DNA of 40,394 bases, taken from NCBI GenBank assembly GCA_003552625.1, contig PUNM01000125.1, forward strand, positions 1 through 40,394, in the 5' to 3' direction. Below are positions 1-8,867 of the stretch, piece by piece. A program made the position numbers and the translations under genes. How positions within the stretch are numbered: the first letter of the stretch is position 1; each line of letters opens with the position of its first letter. Below the pieces are notes generated by a model. That model ran no database searches. It was given only the letters and a program-made list of their open reading frames with translations, and was not told where the DNA came from. The stretch is from Ectothiorhodospiraceae bacterium. GTDB taxonomy: Bacteria > Pseudomonadota > Gammaproteobacteria > Nitrococcales > Halorhodospiraceae.

Positions 1-879
1 TATGAGAACCGCGTTTACATGGTCGGGGTGGAGGAGGGGCCCGCCCTGGTCGCCAAGTTCTATCGGCCCGATCGCTGGAGCGACGCGCAGATTCATGAGG
101 AGCACGCCTTCGCCCGGGAGCTGGCGGCTGCCGAGGTCCCCGTTGTCCCTCCGCTCTCCGGCCCGGAGGGGTCCTTGGGCAGGCGCCACGGTTTTCGGGT
201 TGCCCTCTACCCAATGCGCGGCGGCCGCATGCTGGAGGTGGACAATGAACAGGTGTTGCGCCGTCTGGGCAGCTACATCGGCCGGATCCACGCAGTCGGT
301 GCGCCCGAGCCCTTTACCGAGCGTCCGCCGCTCGACCCTGGAGACCGGGGACGCGAGGCCCGGGACCGGGTTCTTGAGGGGGGCTGGATCCCGGTCCACC
401 TGGAAGAGGCCTACCGCTCGCTGACCGAGGATCTCTTCGTGGCCATGGAAGCGTGCTGGCAGCGCGCGGGTCCGGTGCAGTCCATTCGCCTGCACGGTGA
501 CTTCCACCCGGGTAACGTATTGCAGACCGAGGACGGTTTCCACCTGGTCGATCTGGACGACACCCGCACCGGGCCGGCTATTCAGGATCTGTGGATGCTG
601 TTGCCGGGGGAGCGGGAGGAACGGGAGGCGGCGCTGGCGGCGGTCCTCGAGGGGTATCGCCTTTTCTGTGCTTTCGATCCCCGCGAACTCCACCTGATCG
701 AGCCGCTGCGGACGCTGCGCCTGCTCCGCCACGCGGCTTGGCTGGCCGAGCGCTGGGACGATCCGGCGTTTCCCCAGGCTTTCCCGTGGTTTGGCGAGGC
801 GCGGTACTGGGAGGAGCACCTGCTCGCACTCCGCGAGCAGCTTGCGGCGCTGGCCGAGCCCCCACTGCAGGCGCCGTAG
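1..879 (+). CDS. srkA: Stress response kinase SrkA (YihE), 5' end outside window
   Basis: Cytoplasmic aminoglycoside-phosphotransferase-fold Ser/Thr protein kinase; in E. coli SrkA (YihE) counters stress-induced death downstream of Cpx. The frame is already open at base 1 and reads YENRVY, the conserved SrkA motif normally about 40 residues into the protein, so the true start lies upstream and the internal ATG at 19 is not the start. Visible features are the nucleotide-binding lysine in AKFYRP (visible residue 19), the catalytic loop HGDFHPGN near base 495, and the metal-binding VDLDD near base 547, followed by the family's QDLWML and PAFPQAFPW segments. It ends tail-to-tail with the fur-like gene, six bases away. 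Family assignment is firm; the role is by homology. Confidence 0.93.
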   Translation, partial: YENRVYMVGVEEGPALVAKFYRPDRWSDAQIHEEHAFARELAAAEVPVVPPLSGPEGSLGRRHGFRVALYPMRGGRMLEVDNEQVLRRLGSYIGRIHAVGAPEPFTERPPLDPGDRGREARDRVLEGGWIPVHLEEAYRSLTEDLFVAMEACWQRAGPVQSIRLHGDFHPGNVLQTEDGFHLVDLDDTRTGPAIQDLWMLLPGEREEREAALAAVLEGYRLFCAFDPRELHLIEPLRTLRLLRHAAWLAERWDDPAFPQAFPWFGEARYWEEHLLALREQLAALAEPPLQAP

Positions 880-885
880 TCGTTC

Positions 886-1356
886 TCAGCGCCCCGGCGA
901 AGAGCTGACACGCTTGGCAGCCGGCTCCTGACAGTCCGGGCAGAGCCCGAAGAATTCCAGCGTGTGGCTGATGGCGGCGTAACCGCGGGCGGCCACAGCC
1001 GCCTCCAGCGACGGATCGGGACAGGCGCGGATCGGGTCCTTGCGCTGGCAGCGACGGCAGATGACGTAGTGGTCGTGGCTGCCGTCCGGCTCGTTGAGCT
1101 GATAGCGTGCGCTGCCGTCGCCGAACTCGTGGCGGTGGACCAGGCCGAGGCGTTCAAAGTCGGTCAGGCAGCGGTAGACCGTGACCGGGTCGCACGCCGT
1201 GTCCCCGAGCAGCTCGTGGAGCTGGCGCGGGGTCATCGGCTCCGCGGCCGAGGCAAGTGCGGCCAGAATCTGGCGGCGTGGCTGCGTCAGCCGCAGCCCG
1301 GCGTCCCGCACGGCCTGCAGGGCGTGCTCTTCGCTGGTTCCGTTGGTCGGGCTCAT
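886..1356 (-). CDS. Fur-family metal-responsive repressor (possibly Zur-like)
   Basis: Winged-helix metalloregulator of 156 residues. The N-terminal part has the Fur recognition-helix region (DPVTVYRCLTDFERLGLV), and the dimerisation part has two CxxC pairs, CRRC and CPDC, which in this family hold a structural zinc, plus a His-rich SHDHYVIC segment. It begins 15 bases after the tolC-like stop, on the same strand and with no obvious Shine-Dalgarno sequence, so it may be the last gene of the efflux operon. The metal sensed cannot be decided from sequence; the Glu-containing Fur motif after the first CxxC is replaced by KDPI. A zinc role is possible because folE2, often a Zur target, lies a few genes upstream, but this is inference. 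Confidence 0.85.
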   Translation of the reverse strand: MSPTNGTSEEHALQAVRDAGLRLTQPRRQILAALASAAEPMTPRQLHELLGDTACDPVTVYRCLTDFERLGLVHRHEFGDGSARYQLNEPDGSHDHYVICRRCQRKDPIRACPDPSLEAAVAARGYAAISHTLEFFGLCPDCQEPAAKRVSSSPGR

Positions 1357-1371
1357 AGCGCTAGTTTTGCA

Positions 1372-2880
1372 TCATTGCCCGGCGGTTTGCAGCTGTTCGT
1401 TGACCTCCCGGATCACCTCCTCGTCCACGGCAAGTCCCGCGGCGGCCTGCAGGCGCACGAAGTTGAGCAGGTAGTCGTAGCGCGCCGCAGCGAGGTCGCG
1501 CTTGGTTTCGAAACGCTGGCTCTGGGCATCGAGGACATCGGTGGTGGTGCGCGTACCGACCTCCTGGCCGCGGCGTACGGAGGCTTCGTTGCTGCGCGCC
1601 GAGACCAGGGCTTGCTCCAGCGCCCGGACCCGTTGCAGCTCGGAGGTCAGTCCCAGGAAAGCCGAGCGTGCATCCAGGGCAGCGGCCCGGCGCTCGTCGA
1701 TGAGCTCATCACTGGTGGCGGTGCGCTCCGCCTCCGCAGCGCGCACACCGCTGGTGATGGCGCCGCCGGTGTAGAGCGGTACCGAAACCTGCAGACGGAT
1801 GGAGCGGGTGTCGACGTAGCCATCCTGGGCGGTGACGCCACCCCCCTCTCCCCCGGCGAGCTGCTCGCGTTCGCCGTCGAAGCGCGACAGGCGACCCTCC
1901 AGGTCCACCTCCGGCCAGCGCTCGGCGCGTTGTGCCTCCACATCGTGGCGGGCGAGCTCGTCCTGGCGTTCGGCAAGCTGGACTTCCAGGTTGTAGCGCT
2001 GGGCCATCTCGACCCACTCGTCGGTATCGGCCGGCTCCACCGGCTGGGGGTCGAAGTCCTCGACCAGGCCGGCCAGCTCCCCGGGGTATTCCCCCGTGAT
2101 CCGGCGCAGGCTCTCCCGGGCGACGTCGTATTGGTTCTCGGCTGCTACCTGCTCGGCCCGGACCCGGTCGAAGGCGGCCTGGGCCTCATCGACGTCGGTC
2201 TGGGTGCCGGTGCCCACCTCCAGGGCGCGCTGGGCGCGGCGCAGCTGGCTCTCGACAGCGGCCAGCTCCGCCTCCACCAGGGCCTGCTCGTCCTGGGCGA
2301 GAAGGACATCGAAGTAGGCCTCGGTGACGTCGAGGACTACCTGCTGCTGGGCCACCGAGAGCTCGACGTCGGCGGTGTCCACCGCCGTCCGGGCCCGCTC
2401 CATGTCGATGAAGTTGCCGCGCCGGAAGATCGGTTGGGTCAGGGACAGTGAGGCGTCCCAGCCGGAAGTATCCAGATCCGCCGGGAAGTCCTCGATGTCC
2501 TGTGTCTCGTCCTCGTAGCCGGCTGCGGCGGTGATCTGCGGCAGGAACTGGGACCGTGCCTGGCGGATCTCTTCGTCGGCGCCGCGGCGGCGGTTGAGGG
2601 CTGCCGATAGACTGCGGTCCGCCTCCACGGCGAGCCGGTAGATTGCGAGCAGGTCCTGCTGCGGATCCCGTTCGGCGACCTCAGCCGGGGCGAGGGCGTC
2701 CTCCGGGTCCTCAACGGGAACCGGGGCATCAACCACGGCTTCTGCCGGGTCGGTCTGGCCGTTGTCCCCGTTTTCCTCGGCGGTTGCGGGGCTCGCTGTC
2801 AGTGCGAGGAGCGCCACCAGCGTCCAGCCCGTAGCCCGGTGGGCCGTGCGGAGGGTCGGCATTGCGTTGCCTCGGCTCAT
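1372..2880 (-). CDS. TolC-family outer-membrane efflux channel
   Basis: Outer-membrane factor of a tripartite efflux pump, 502 residues. An N-terminal signal peptide (hydrophobic LVALLALTASPATA) is followed by a very acidic segment of about 50 residues and then two outer-membrane efflux protein repeats rich in long heptad-like helices (for example VEAELAAVESQLRRAQRALE), the pattern of TolC alpha-barrels. The start at 2880 has AAGGA nine bases upstream. It follows the RND gene by 52 bases on the same strand and should form the exit duct for that pump. The acidic linker after the signal peptide fits a halophilic host. A specific name such as OprM or TolC cannot be chosen from sequence. Confidence 0.9.
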   Translation of the reverse strand: MSRGNAMPTLRTAHRATGWTLVALLALTASPATAEENGDNGQTDPAEAVVDAPVPVEDPEDALAPAEVAERDPQQDLLAIYRLAVEADRSLSAALNRRRGADEEIRQARSQFLPQITAAAGYEDETQDIEDFPADLDTSGWDASLSLTQPIFRRGNFIDMERARTAVDTADVELSVAQQQVVLDVTEAYFDVLLAQDEQALVEAELAAVESQLRRAQRALEVGTGTQTDVDEAQAAFDRVRAEQVAAENQYDVARESLRRITGEYPGELAGLVEDFDPQPVEPADTDEWVEMAQRYNLEVQLAERQDELARHDVEAQRAERWPEVDLEGRLSRFDGEREQLAGGEGGGVTAQDGYVDTRSIRLQVSVPLYTGGAITSGVRAAEAERTATSDELIDERRAAALDARSAFLGLTSELQRVRALEQALVSARSNEASVRRGQEVGTRTTTDVLDAQSQRFETKRDLAAARYDYLLNFVRLQAAAGLAVDEEVIREVNEQLQTAGQ

Positions 2881-2932
2881 CAGTATCCGTCCTTCTCTGC
2901 GGGCGGAACCGGGGGAGGCCCCCCGGGCTCCG

Positions 2933-5900
2933 TCAACCGAAATAGTCCTCGGCGATCTTGCTCAGCCGGCCCCAGCCCCGCCTCGAGAGGAAGCCCTCGA
3001 GCAGGGAGTAGGCTGCCGGGATCACCGCCAGGGTCAGCAGCATGGCCGTGATCATACCGCCGATGATCGCCGCTGCCATGGGTGCGTTGGTCTCCGAGCC
3101 GGCACCGAGGCCGGCCGCGGCCGGGATGAGGGCCAGGATCAGCGTCAGCGAGGTCATCAGGACCGGGCGCAGACGGATCGGGCACGCCTCGGCCAGGGCC
3201 TCGTTGATCGACAGGTCCCGTTTCTCCCGGTACTGGTTGGTCAGATCCACCAGCAGGATGCCGTTCTTGGTGACCAGGCCCATGAGCAGCACCATGCCGA
3301 TCATCGAGTAGATGTTCAGCGTGAAGCCGCCCACCCACAGACCGAGCAGTCCGCCGATCAGTGCCAGCGGCTGTGCCGCCATGATCAGCAGCGGCTGGAC
3401 GAAGGAGTTGAACTGGCTGGCCAGGACAATATAGACGAGCGTCGCCGCCAGGAAGAGCACGAAGAGCATGGCGGTGACGGCCCGTTCCATCTCCTCGGCC
3501 TGGCCGACCAGCTCCACGTCGAAGTTCAGTGGCAGGACGTCGTCGGCCACCGCGTTGAGCTCCTCGACGGCCTCGGCCAGGGGCAGCTCCGGGTCGGCGT
3601 AGAACTCCGCCGAGTAAGAGAGGTTGTGGCGGGTGATCGCCGCCGGCCCCAGGGTCTCCTCCATGGTGGTCACCGCCTCCAGGGGGACCATCTCGCCGTG
3701 CTCGGAGAGGAGCTGGATCCGCTGCAGATCGTCGATGTCGCGGATCATGTCCTCCTGGGCCTTGAGGCGGATGTCGTAACGCCGCCCGTCCTGGCCCTCG
3801 GGGCCGTCGTCGAAGCGGGCCACATCGAAGCCGCCGGCAAGCACGTTGATGGTCTGGGCGATGTCCCGGGCGTTCAGGCCGAGGCTCCGGGCCTGCTCCC
3901 GATCCACCTCGACCTCCACCTGGGGCAGCTCCAGGTCCAGGTCCAGGTCGATGCTGCCCATGCCCTCGACGTCTTCCAGGCGCTCCTGAATCTCCCGGGC
4001 GTGTTGGCCGAGTTCTTCGACGTTGGGCCCGGTGACCACGAACTGCAGGGGCTCACCGCGCTGGCCGGGGACGAAGGGCACGTCGGAGGCGAAGGCGCGG
4101 ACCCCCGGCAACTCGGCAAGCTGGGGGCGGACCTGCCGGACCACCTCCTGCTGCGAAGCCTCCCGCTCATCCCGGTCCACAAGTCGAACGAAGGCGATGC
4201 CGCGGTTGACCTGGCCGCGGTCGCCGATGCCGATGGCCGAGAAGTACCGGTCCACCTCGGGCTGCTCGTCGAGGATGGCCTCGATTTCGCGCATCTGCCG
4301 GTCGGTATACTCGATCCCGGAGCCCAGTGGCGTCTGGAAGTTGACCATGAATTCCCCGGTGTCTTCGTCCGGGGCGAATTCGCCGCCCAGGCGCGGAGCG
4401 ATGATGGTAGCCACCGCGACGGCAAAGACCAGCGCCAGGCCCAGGGTTGTCCAGCGGAAGCGCAGGATGTAGCCCAGAGACCACCGATAGACCCGCTCGA
4501 TGGCCTTGAAGCCCTGTTCCAGTGCCCGGTAGAAGGCTCCCTCCTGCTCCGGTACGTGGAGGAAGCGGGAGGCGAGCATGGGGATCAGGGTCAGGGCGAC
4601 GATGCTCGAAGCGAGCACGCCGAAGGCGACCACCACCGCGAACGATTCGAAGAACCGTCCGATAATCGCCTCCATGAAGATGACCGAACCGAAGATGGAG
4701 ATCAGGGTCAGGGTGGAGGCGATGACCGCGAAGAAGACCTCGTTGGAGCCGGAGATCGCCGACGCCATGGGGCCTTCCCGGTACTGCTGGCGGTGGCGGT
4801 AGATGTTCTCGAGCACCACGATGGCGTCGTCCACCACCACGCCGATGAGCAGAAGCATCGCCAGCATGGTGATTGAGTTCAGCGTGTAGCCGAAGAAGTA
4901 GACCACGGCGACGGCGGCCATCAGCGAGACGGGGATCGCCAGCGAGACGATGGCCGTCGAGCGCAGGTTGCGCAGGAACAGCCACATCACCAGGGCGGCG
5001 AAGAGGATGCCCAGAGCGATGGTCAGGTAGAGCGAGTCGATCTGCTCGAGGATGAACTGGGACTCGTCCGTGGAGATGTGCAGCTCCAGCCCCGGCGGCA
5101 GCTGGGGACGGATCTGCTCATCGAGCCGTTCCTTGACCTCGTCGATAATAGCGACGGTGTTCGCCCCGGAGATCTTCACCACGCCCAGGCCGATCGTCGG
5201 CTCCCCGTTGAAGCGGGCAAGCTGGCGCATGTCGGCCAGGCCGTCCTCGACCCGGCCGATGTCGCTAAAGCGCACGCGATCGTCCCCATCCTCGGCGACG
5301 ATCATCTGCTCGAGCCCCTCGGCGTCGTGGTATTCCACGTCGAGCTTGAGCATCTCCTCGGTATCGCCGCCGACCAGGAAGCCGCCCGGCATCTGGGCGT
5401 GCTCCTCCTCAAGGGCCTGCATGACCGACTGAGCGTCAACGTTGTGGGCGGCCATGCGGTCGGGATCGACCTCCAGGCGCATGGTCCGCTCCCGCGCGCC
5501 GCCGATCTGCACCTCGCCGACGCCGGTGATGCCCTCCAGCTGCGGGCGCACCTCGTTGCGCGCGTAGCGGTCGAGATCCTGCGCCGTGCGATCCCCCTGC
5601 AGGGAGAGCCACATGATCGGCTGGGCATCCATCTCGACCTTGTCGACGACGGGTGCCTCTGCGTCCTCGGGCAGATCCTGGACGATCTCGGAGACCTTGG
5701 CGTTGACCTCGTTGAAGGCCACGTCCACGTCCACTTCCAAATCGAACTGGATGGTGACCACCGAGGTCCCGGGCAAGGAGACCGACTGGATGTCGTCGAT
5801 GCCCGGGACGGTGTTCACGGCCCGCTCGACCTCGTCGGTGACCGCCGAGTCCATCAGCTCCGGGTCGGCGCCGTCCTGGTGGACGGTGACGCTGACCATG

Positions 5901-6028
5901 GGGAAGTCGATATTGGGGATGCGGTCGGTGCCGATATCCTGGTAGGCAATCGCGCCGACGAGCACGATCAGTGCGCTGATCATCACCGCCAGCACGTGGC
6001 GGCGTATAGAGAGCTCGGAGAGCGTCAT
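2933..6028 (-). CDS. RND (HAE1-type) efflux pump, inner-membrane transporter
   Basis: Proton-driven inner-membrane component of a tripartite drug or solute efflux system, 1031 residues, the normal length for AcrB-type proteins. It has the N-terminal helix, two large periplasmic loops and two six-helix halves. The paired aspartates of the proton relay are visible in VVVDDAIVVLENIYRH (around residue 400) and the matching lysine in GLVTKNGILLVDL (around residue 920). The start codon follows a GGAG lying in the end of the adaptor gene; only six bases separate the two. The upstream adaptor and downstream TolC-like gene complete the pump. The substrate is unknown; the TetR gene at the head of the operon suggests drug or toxic-compound control. 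Confidence 0.95.
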   Translation of the reverse strand: MTLSELSIRRHVLAVMISALIVLVGAIAYQDIGTDRIPNIDFPMVSVTVHQDGADPELMDSAVTDEVERAVNTVPGIDDIQSVSLPGTSVVTIQFDLEVDVDVAFNEVNAKVSEIVQDLPEDAEAPVVDKVEMDAQPIMWLSLQGDRTAQDLDRYARNEVRPQLEGITGVGEVQIGGARERTMRLEVDPDRMAAHNVDAQSVMQALEEEHAQMPGGFLVGGDTEEMLKLDVEYHDAEGLEQMIVAEDGDDRVRFSDIGRVEDGLADMRQLARFNGEPTIGLGVVKISGANTVAIIDEVKERLDEQIRPQLPPGLELHISTDESQFILEQIDSLYLTIALGILFAALVMWLFLRNLRSTAIVSLAIPVSLMAAVAVVYFFGYTLNSITMLAMLLLIGVVVDDAIVVLENIYRHRQQYREGPMASAISGSNEVFFAVIASTLTLISIFGSVIFMEAIIGRFFESFAVVVAFGVLASSIVALTLIPMLASRFLHVPEQEGAFYRALEQGFKAIERVYRWSLGYILRFRWTTLGLALVFAVAVATIIAPRLGGEFAPDEDTGEFMVNFQTPLGSGIEYTDRQMREIEAILDEQPEVDRYFSAIGIGDRGQVNRGIAFVRLVDRDEREASQQEVVRQVRPQLAELPGVRAFASDVPFVPGQRGEPLQFVVTGPNVEELGQHAREIQERLEDVEGMGSIDLDLDLELPQVEVEVDREQARSLGLNARDIAQTINVLAGGFDVARFDDGPEGQDGRRYDIRLKAQEDMIRDIDDLQRIQLLSEHGEMVPLEAVTTMEETLGPAAITRHNLSYSAEFYADPELPLAEAVEELNAVADDVLPLNFDVELVGQAEEMERAVTAMLFVLFLAATLVYIVLASQFNSFVQPLLIMAAQPLALIGGLLGLWVGGFTLNIYSMIGMVLLMGLVTKNGILLVDLTNQYREKRDLSINEALAEACPIRLRPVLMTSLTLILALIPAAAGLGAGSETNAPMAAAIIGGMITAMLLTLAVIPAAYSLLEGFLSRRGWGRLSKIAEDYFG

Positions 6029-6034
6029 GGTGCG

Positions 6035-7189
6035 TTACTCCGTGTCCGCGTCGTCGCCTTCGTGAGCAGCGGCGTCCACGGGGGCGCCATCGGTGAGGAA
6101 CCCGGCCCCGTCGACAATGACCCGATCGCCGGCCTCCAGGCCGTCACGGATCTCGGCGCGATCCCCGAAGCGGGTGCCCACCTCCAGAGTGCGCTCCTCG
6201 ACCTGGCTCTCGTCATCGCTGAGCACGTAGGCGACTTCGCCGGCAGGGCGGCGCACGACACTCTGATTGGGGATCACGATGCCGTCGCGGACATCCAGGA
6301 CCACTTCGGCCTCGGCACTGGCCCCTGGACGCCAGCCGCCGGGGTTGTCCACCTCGGCGATCAGCTGCAGCGAGCGGGTCGCGTCACGGATTCCGGGGCG
6401 CAGTTCGGAGATGGTCGTCTCCAGCTCCGGCTGCAGGCCGGAGCGGCTGCGCAGGATCAGGTCGGTGCCGCTATCCAGGCGGGGGGCTAGGCTCTCGGAG
6501 ACCGGCAGTCGCACCTTGAGCCGATCCATGTCGATGAGCTCGAAGACCGGCTCGCCGGCGTTGATGTAGTCGCCTTCGCTGATGTGGCGTTCATCCACCA
6601 CGCCATCGACGACGGCGCGGACCTGGGTTCGCTCCAGATCGCGCTCGGCTCGACGAAGCTGCGCAAGGGCTGAAGAGAGCTCCTCTTCACGGGCCTCAAG
6701 CTCCGCTTCGGCGTTATCGAGTTCATCCTCGGAGATGTGCTCGTCCTCGTAGAGTTCCTGTGACCGGGCCACGGTCCGCTCCTGGACCCCGACCATCGCC
6801 GTCAGCCGAGCCACGTCCGCAGCGGCGGCGTCCCGGTCATCGACGTAGTCTTCGCGGTCGATCTCGGCGAGGATTTTCCCCCGCTCGATCCGCGAGCCCT
6901 CGTCGACATGGACGCTGTCGATGACCCCGCCGACCTCGGCGGCAAGAAGAGGCCGCGATTTGGCCTCAATGCTGCCGACGGTGTTGCGGACCTCGCGGAC
7001 TTCCTCCTCGGCCGCCTCCATCCAAGTGACAGCGAGGGCGTCGTCCCCGTTGTTCTCCTCGCCGTTGTCGTTGTCATCCGCACAGCCCGCGATGAGCACA
7101 GACAGCGCAGTGGCAGCAGCCACTGCGCGCAGCGTGCGAGCCCGGATCGGCGACGGATCGGATGAATGGAGTTGTTGCGTTTCTGTCAC
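6035..7189 (-). CDS. Periplasmic adaptor lipoprotein of RND pump (MFP/HlyD family)
   Basis: Membrane-fusion protein linking the RND pump to the outer-membrane channel, 384 residues. The N-terminus carries a signal sequence ending in the lipobox LIAGC, so it should be a lipoprotein, followed by a strongly acidic DDNDNGEENNGDD stretch. Then come the lipoyl/barrel-sandwich halves, a coiled-coil hairpin (about residues 130-175, Glu/Arg-rich) and the beta-barrel domain. The GTG start is supported by GGAGG five bases upstream, located inside the end of tetR; the tetR TAA and this GTG are directly adjacent, indicating translational coupling. Function as the pump's adaptor is secure from family and gene order; substrate is not known. 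Confidence 0.93.
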   Translation of the reverse strand: MTETQQLHSSDPSPIRARTLRAVAAATALSVLIAGCADDNDNGEENNGDDALAVTWMEAAEEEVREVRNTVGSIEAKSRPLLAAEVGGVIDSVHVDEGSRIERGKILAEIDREDYVDDRDAAAADVARLTAMVGVQERTVARSQELYEDEHISEDELDNAEAELEAREEELSSALAQLRRAERDLERTQVRAVVDGVVDERHISEGDYINAGEPVFELIDMDRLKVRLPVSESLAPRLDSGTDLILRSRSGLQPELETTISELRPGIRDATRSLQLIAEVDNPGGWRPGASAEAEVVLDVRDGIVIPNQSVVRRPAGEVAYVLSDDESQVEERTLEVGTRFGDRAEIRDGLEAGDRVIVDGAGFLTDGAPVDAAAHEGDDADTE

Positions 7190-7810
7190 TTACGCCTCCT
7201 TCCGGATCCCGTCGAGGAGGATATCCACGACGTGGTCCGCATAGCGCTCCGGATCGTCCGCGAAGTCCACGCCGGGGAGCTGGCGCAGGACTTCACGATG
7301 GGAGATGAAAAAGGTGTTGGCAGCGATCATCAGGGTCGCCACCACGGCCGGGTCGATGTCGGTCCGCCAGGGGCCTTCGCTGGACTGCCCGGCGGCCAGG
7401 ACCTGCGTGAAGCGGCGGAAATCTGCCCCGAAGACCTCTTCCACCAGGGCGCGTGCGCGTTGCGGGCCGGCGTTGAACCCCTCGGCAATGAGCAGCAACG
7501 AGCCGTCGGTGTCGTCGCTGGCCTGGCGCAGGTCGTCCCGGAAGAAGCTGCGCAGCTGGTGGGCGGGGCAGGGGTGCTCCTCCCGGAAGGCTTCGAGAAG
7601 GGCTCGCGCGGCTTCGCAGGAGCGGCGCAGGGTCTCCAGGTAGAGCTCTTCCTTCGAGGCAAAGTGGTGGAAGATGTTGGCCTTGCTGACCCCCGCAGCC
7701 TCGGCGATGTCGCGGATCGACACGCTGCCGTACCCCTCGCGGGCGAAGAGGTGCTTGGCGGCCTCGAGGATGCGCTCTGCAGCTTCGGTGCGCCCCGCAG
7801 CTTGCGGCAT
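7190..7810 (-). CDS. TetR-family repressor, likely regulator of the efflux operon
   Basis: One-component regulator of about 206 residues with an N-terminal TetR helix-turn-helix (SIRDIAEAAGVSKANIFHHF) and a divergent ligand-binding C-terminal half. The ATG at 7810 is chosen because AGGAG sits seven bases upstream; a longer reading from a TTG at 7861 would run into the operator. It is the first gene of tetR-adaptor-RND-tolC and its stop abuts the adaptor start, so it probably represses its own operon until an effector binds. A promoter (7880-7908) and an overlapping palindrome (7861-7874) lie just upstream. Domain call is firm; the target operon is inferred from position and the palindrome. 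Confidence 0.92.
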   Translation of the reverse strand: MPQAAGRTEAAERILEAAKHLFAREGYGSVSIRDIAEAAGVSKANIFHHFASKEELYLETLRRSCEAARALLEAFREEHPCPAHQLRSFFRDDLRQASDDTDGSLLLIAEGFNAGPQRARALVEEVFGADFRRFTQVLAAGQSSEGPWRTDIDPAVVATLMIAANTFFISHREVLRQLPGVDFADDPERYADHVVDILLDGIRKEA

Positions 7811-7860
7811 GCGTTTGCTCCTGATGGGCGTGGGCGGTCCAGGGTGCGGCGTGAACACCA

Positions 7861-7874
7861 ACCGATCGAACGGT
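7861..7874. promoter_or_regulatory. Probable TetR operator at the efflux operon start
   Basis: ACCGATCGAACGGT matches its own reverse complement at 12 of 14 positions. It covers the predicted transcription start of the tetR-led operon, 51 bases before the tetR ATG. Small palindromes at this place are typical TetR autorepression sites; the assignment to this TetR is inference. Confidence 0.6.
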
Positions 7875-7879
7875 CAGTG

Positions 7880-7908
7880 ATCGTAGTGGATTTTCCCACC
7901 GATATCAA
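7880..7908 (-). promoter_or_regulatory. Sigma70-type promoter of the tetR-RND efflux operon
   Basis: On the minus strand, TTGATA (5/6 match to the -35 consensus) and TACGAT (4/6 match to the -10) are separated by exactly 17 bases. Transcription would begin inside the palindrome at 7861-7874. It lies between the folE2 hairpin and tetR. Confidence 0.6.
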
Positions 7909-7923
7909 TTGCTGTTGGGGAAG

Positions 7924-7947
7924 GGCGCACCGCTGATGCGGTGCGCC
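7924..7947 (-). terminator. GC hairpin after folE2
   Basis: Perfect 10-bp stem GGCGCACCGC/GCGGTGCGCC with a 4-base loop, 19 bases after the folE2 stop. On the folE2 strand it is followed by CTTCCCC, not a U-run; the only T-run (GGTTTT) is on the other strand. Termination is therefore plausible but not canonical. Confidence 0.5.
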
Positions 7948-7965
7948 GGTTTTACGCGCTGGCGA

Positions 7966-8745
7966 CTAGCGGCTGCGCTTGTCCTGCTCGATCAGGGCGA
8001 AGGCGGAGTGGTTGTGGATCGACTCGTAGTTCTCCGATGTGACTGTGTAGGCGGCGATGCGGTCGTCCCCGTTGAGCCGCCCTGCGATGTCCCGAACCAC
8101 GTCCTCGACGAACTTCGGGTTATCGTAGGCGCGCTCGGTGACGTGCTTCTCGTCCGGCCGCTTGAGCAGGCCGTAGAGCTCGCAGGACCCCTCCTGCTCC
8201 ACCAGGTCGATGAGTTCCTCCAGCCAGACGAAGCCGTCGAAGAGCGCCGTAACCACGACCAGGGAACGCTGGTTGTGCGCGCCCCGATCGGAGATCTGCT
8301 TGGAGCAGGGGCAGAGCGTAGTCACCGGGACAGCGACGCGGACCCACGTCTCGTGCCGGTCGTCGTGGATCTCGCCGATGAAGGTGACCTCGTAGTCCAT
8401 GAGGCTCTCCACCCCGGTCACCGGCGCCCGCTTGTTGACAAAGTAGGGGAAGCTCATCTCGATATGGCCGGAGCGGGCCTCGAGTCGCTCGGTCATCTCG
8501 GCGAGCATCTCGTGGAACGACTCCACCGTGATCTCGCGATCATGCCCCTCCAGGATGGCCACGAACCGGGACATGTGCGTGCCCTTGAAATGCTGCGGCA
8601 GGTTTACGTACATGCTGAAAGTGGCCACGGTGTGCTGATCGCCGCCGGTGCGATCACGGACCCGGACGGGGTGCCGGATATCCTTGATGCCGACCTTGTT
8701 GATCTCGATTTGCCGGCTGTCGCTCCGGCCCTGAACATCTTCCAT
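7966..8745 (-). CDS. folE2: GTP cyclohydrolase IB (FolE2)
   Basis: Converts GTP to 7,8-dihydroneopterin triphosphate, the first step of folate (and queuosine precursor) synthesis; the type IB enzyme is unrelated in sequence to FolE and is usually used when zinc is scarce. Diagnostic segments are [18 protein letters not shown], the active-site cysteine region [11 protein letters not shown] and the C-terminal [10 protein letters not shown]. The start at 8745 is preferred: AAGGA stands seven bases upstream and the resulting 259 residues equal the family length. An upstream in-frame ATG at 8802 would add 19 residues and cannot be excluded. It stands alone, 118 bases after ispA, with an inverted repeat over its likely -10 region. 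Confidence 0.95.
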   Translation of the reverse strand: MEDVQGRSDSRQIEINKVGIKDIRHPVRVRDRTGGDQHTVATFSMYVNLPQHFKGTHMSRFVAILEGHDREITVESFHEMLAEMTERLEARSGHIEMSFPYFVNKRAPVTGVESLMDYEVTFIGEIHDDRHETWVRVAVPVTTLCPCSKQISDRGAHNQRSLVVVTALFDGFVWLEELIDLVEQEGSCELYGLLKRPDEKHVTERAYDNPKFVEDVVRDIAGRLNGDDRIAAYTVTSENYESIHNHSAFALIEQDKRSR

Positions 8746-8850
8746 GGTGGTGTCCTTGATATCCGGCGTCGTGACGTGCGGATGGCAGGTGGGGTTGAGC
8801 ATGATTGTGCAGCCTCAGTCGCGCTACCAGGCGGTACGGATAAATTTGGA

Positions 8851-8867
8851 AGGAGTATAAAACTCCT
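8851..8867. promoter_or_regulatory. Inverted repeat over putative folE2 -10 box
   Basis: AGGAGT-ATAAA-ACTCCT is a perfect 6-bp inverted repeat with a 5-base centre. On the folE2 strand it contains TATACT (8859 to 8854), a good -10 box without a good -35. A repressor bound here would block folE2; Zur is an attractive but unproven candidate because many folE2 genes are zinc-repressed. It does not closely match the classical Zur consensus. Confidence 0.45.

Noticed and set aside
2762-4876. Long open frame (704 codons) opposite the RND and tolC-like genes
   Set aside because: It is antisense to two well-recognised genes. Its composition (His/Gln/Asp/Gly-rich, no domain) is what a GC-rich gene gives in the opposite frame.
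7811-7861. TTG start for TetR giving 17 more residues
   Set aside because: It would put coding sequence up to the operator and transcript start; the ATG at 7810 has a strong Shine-Dalgarno sequence.
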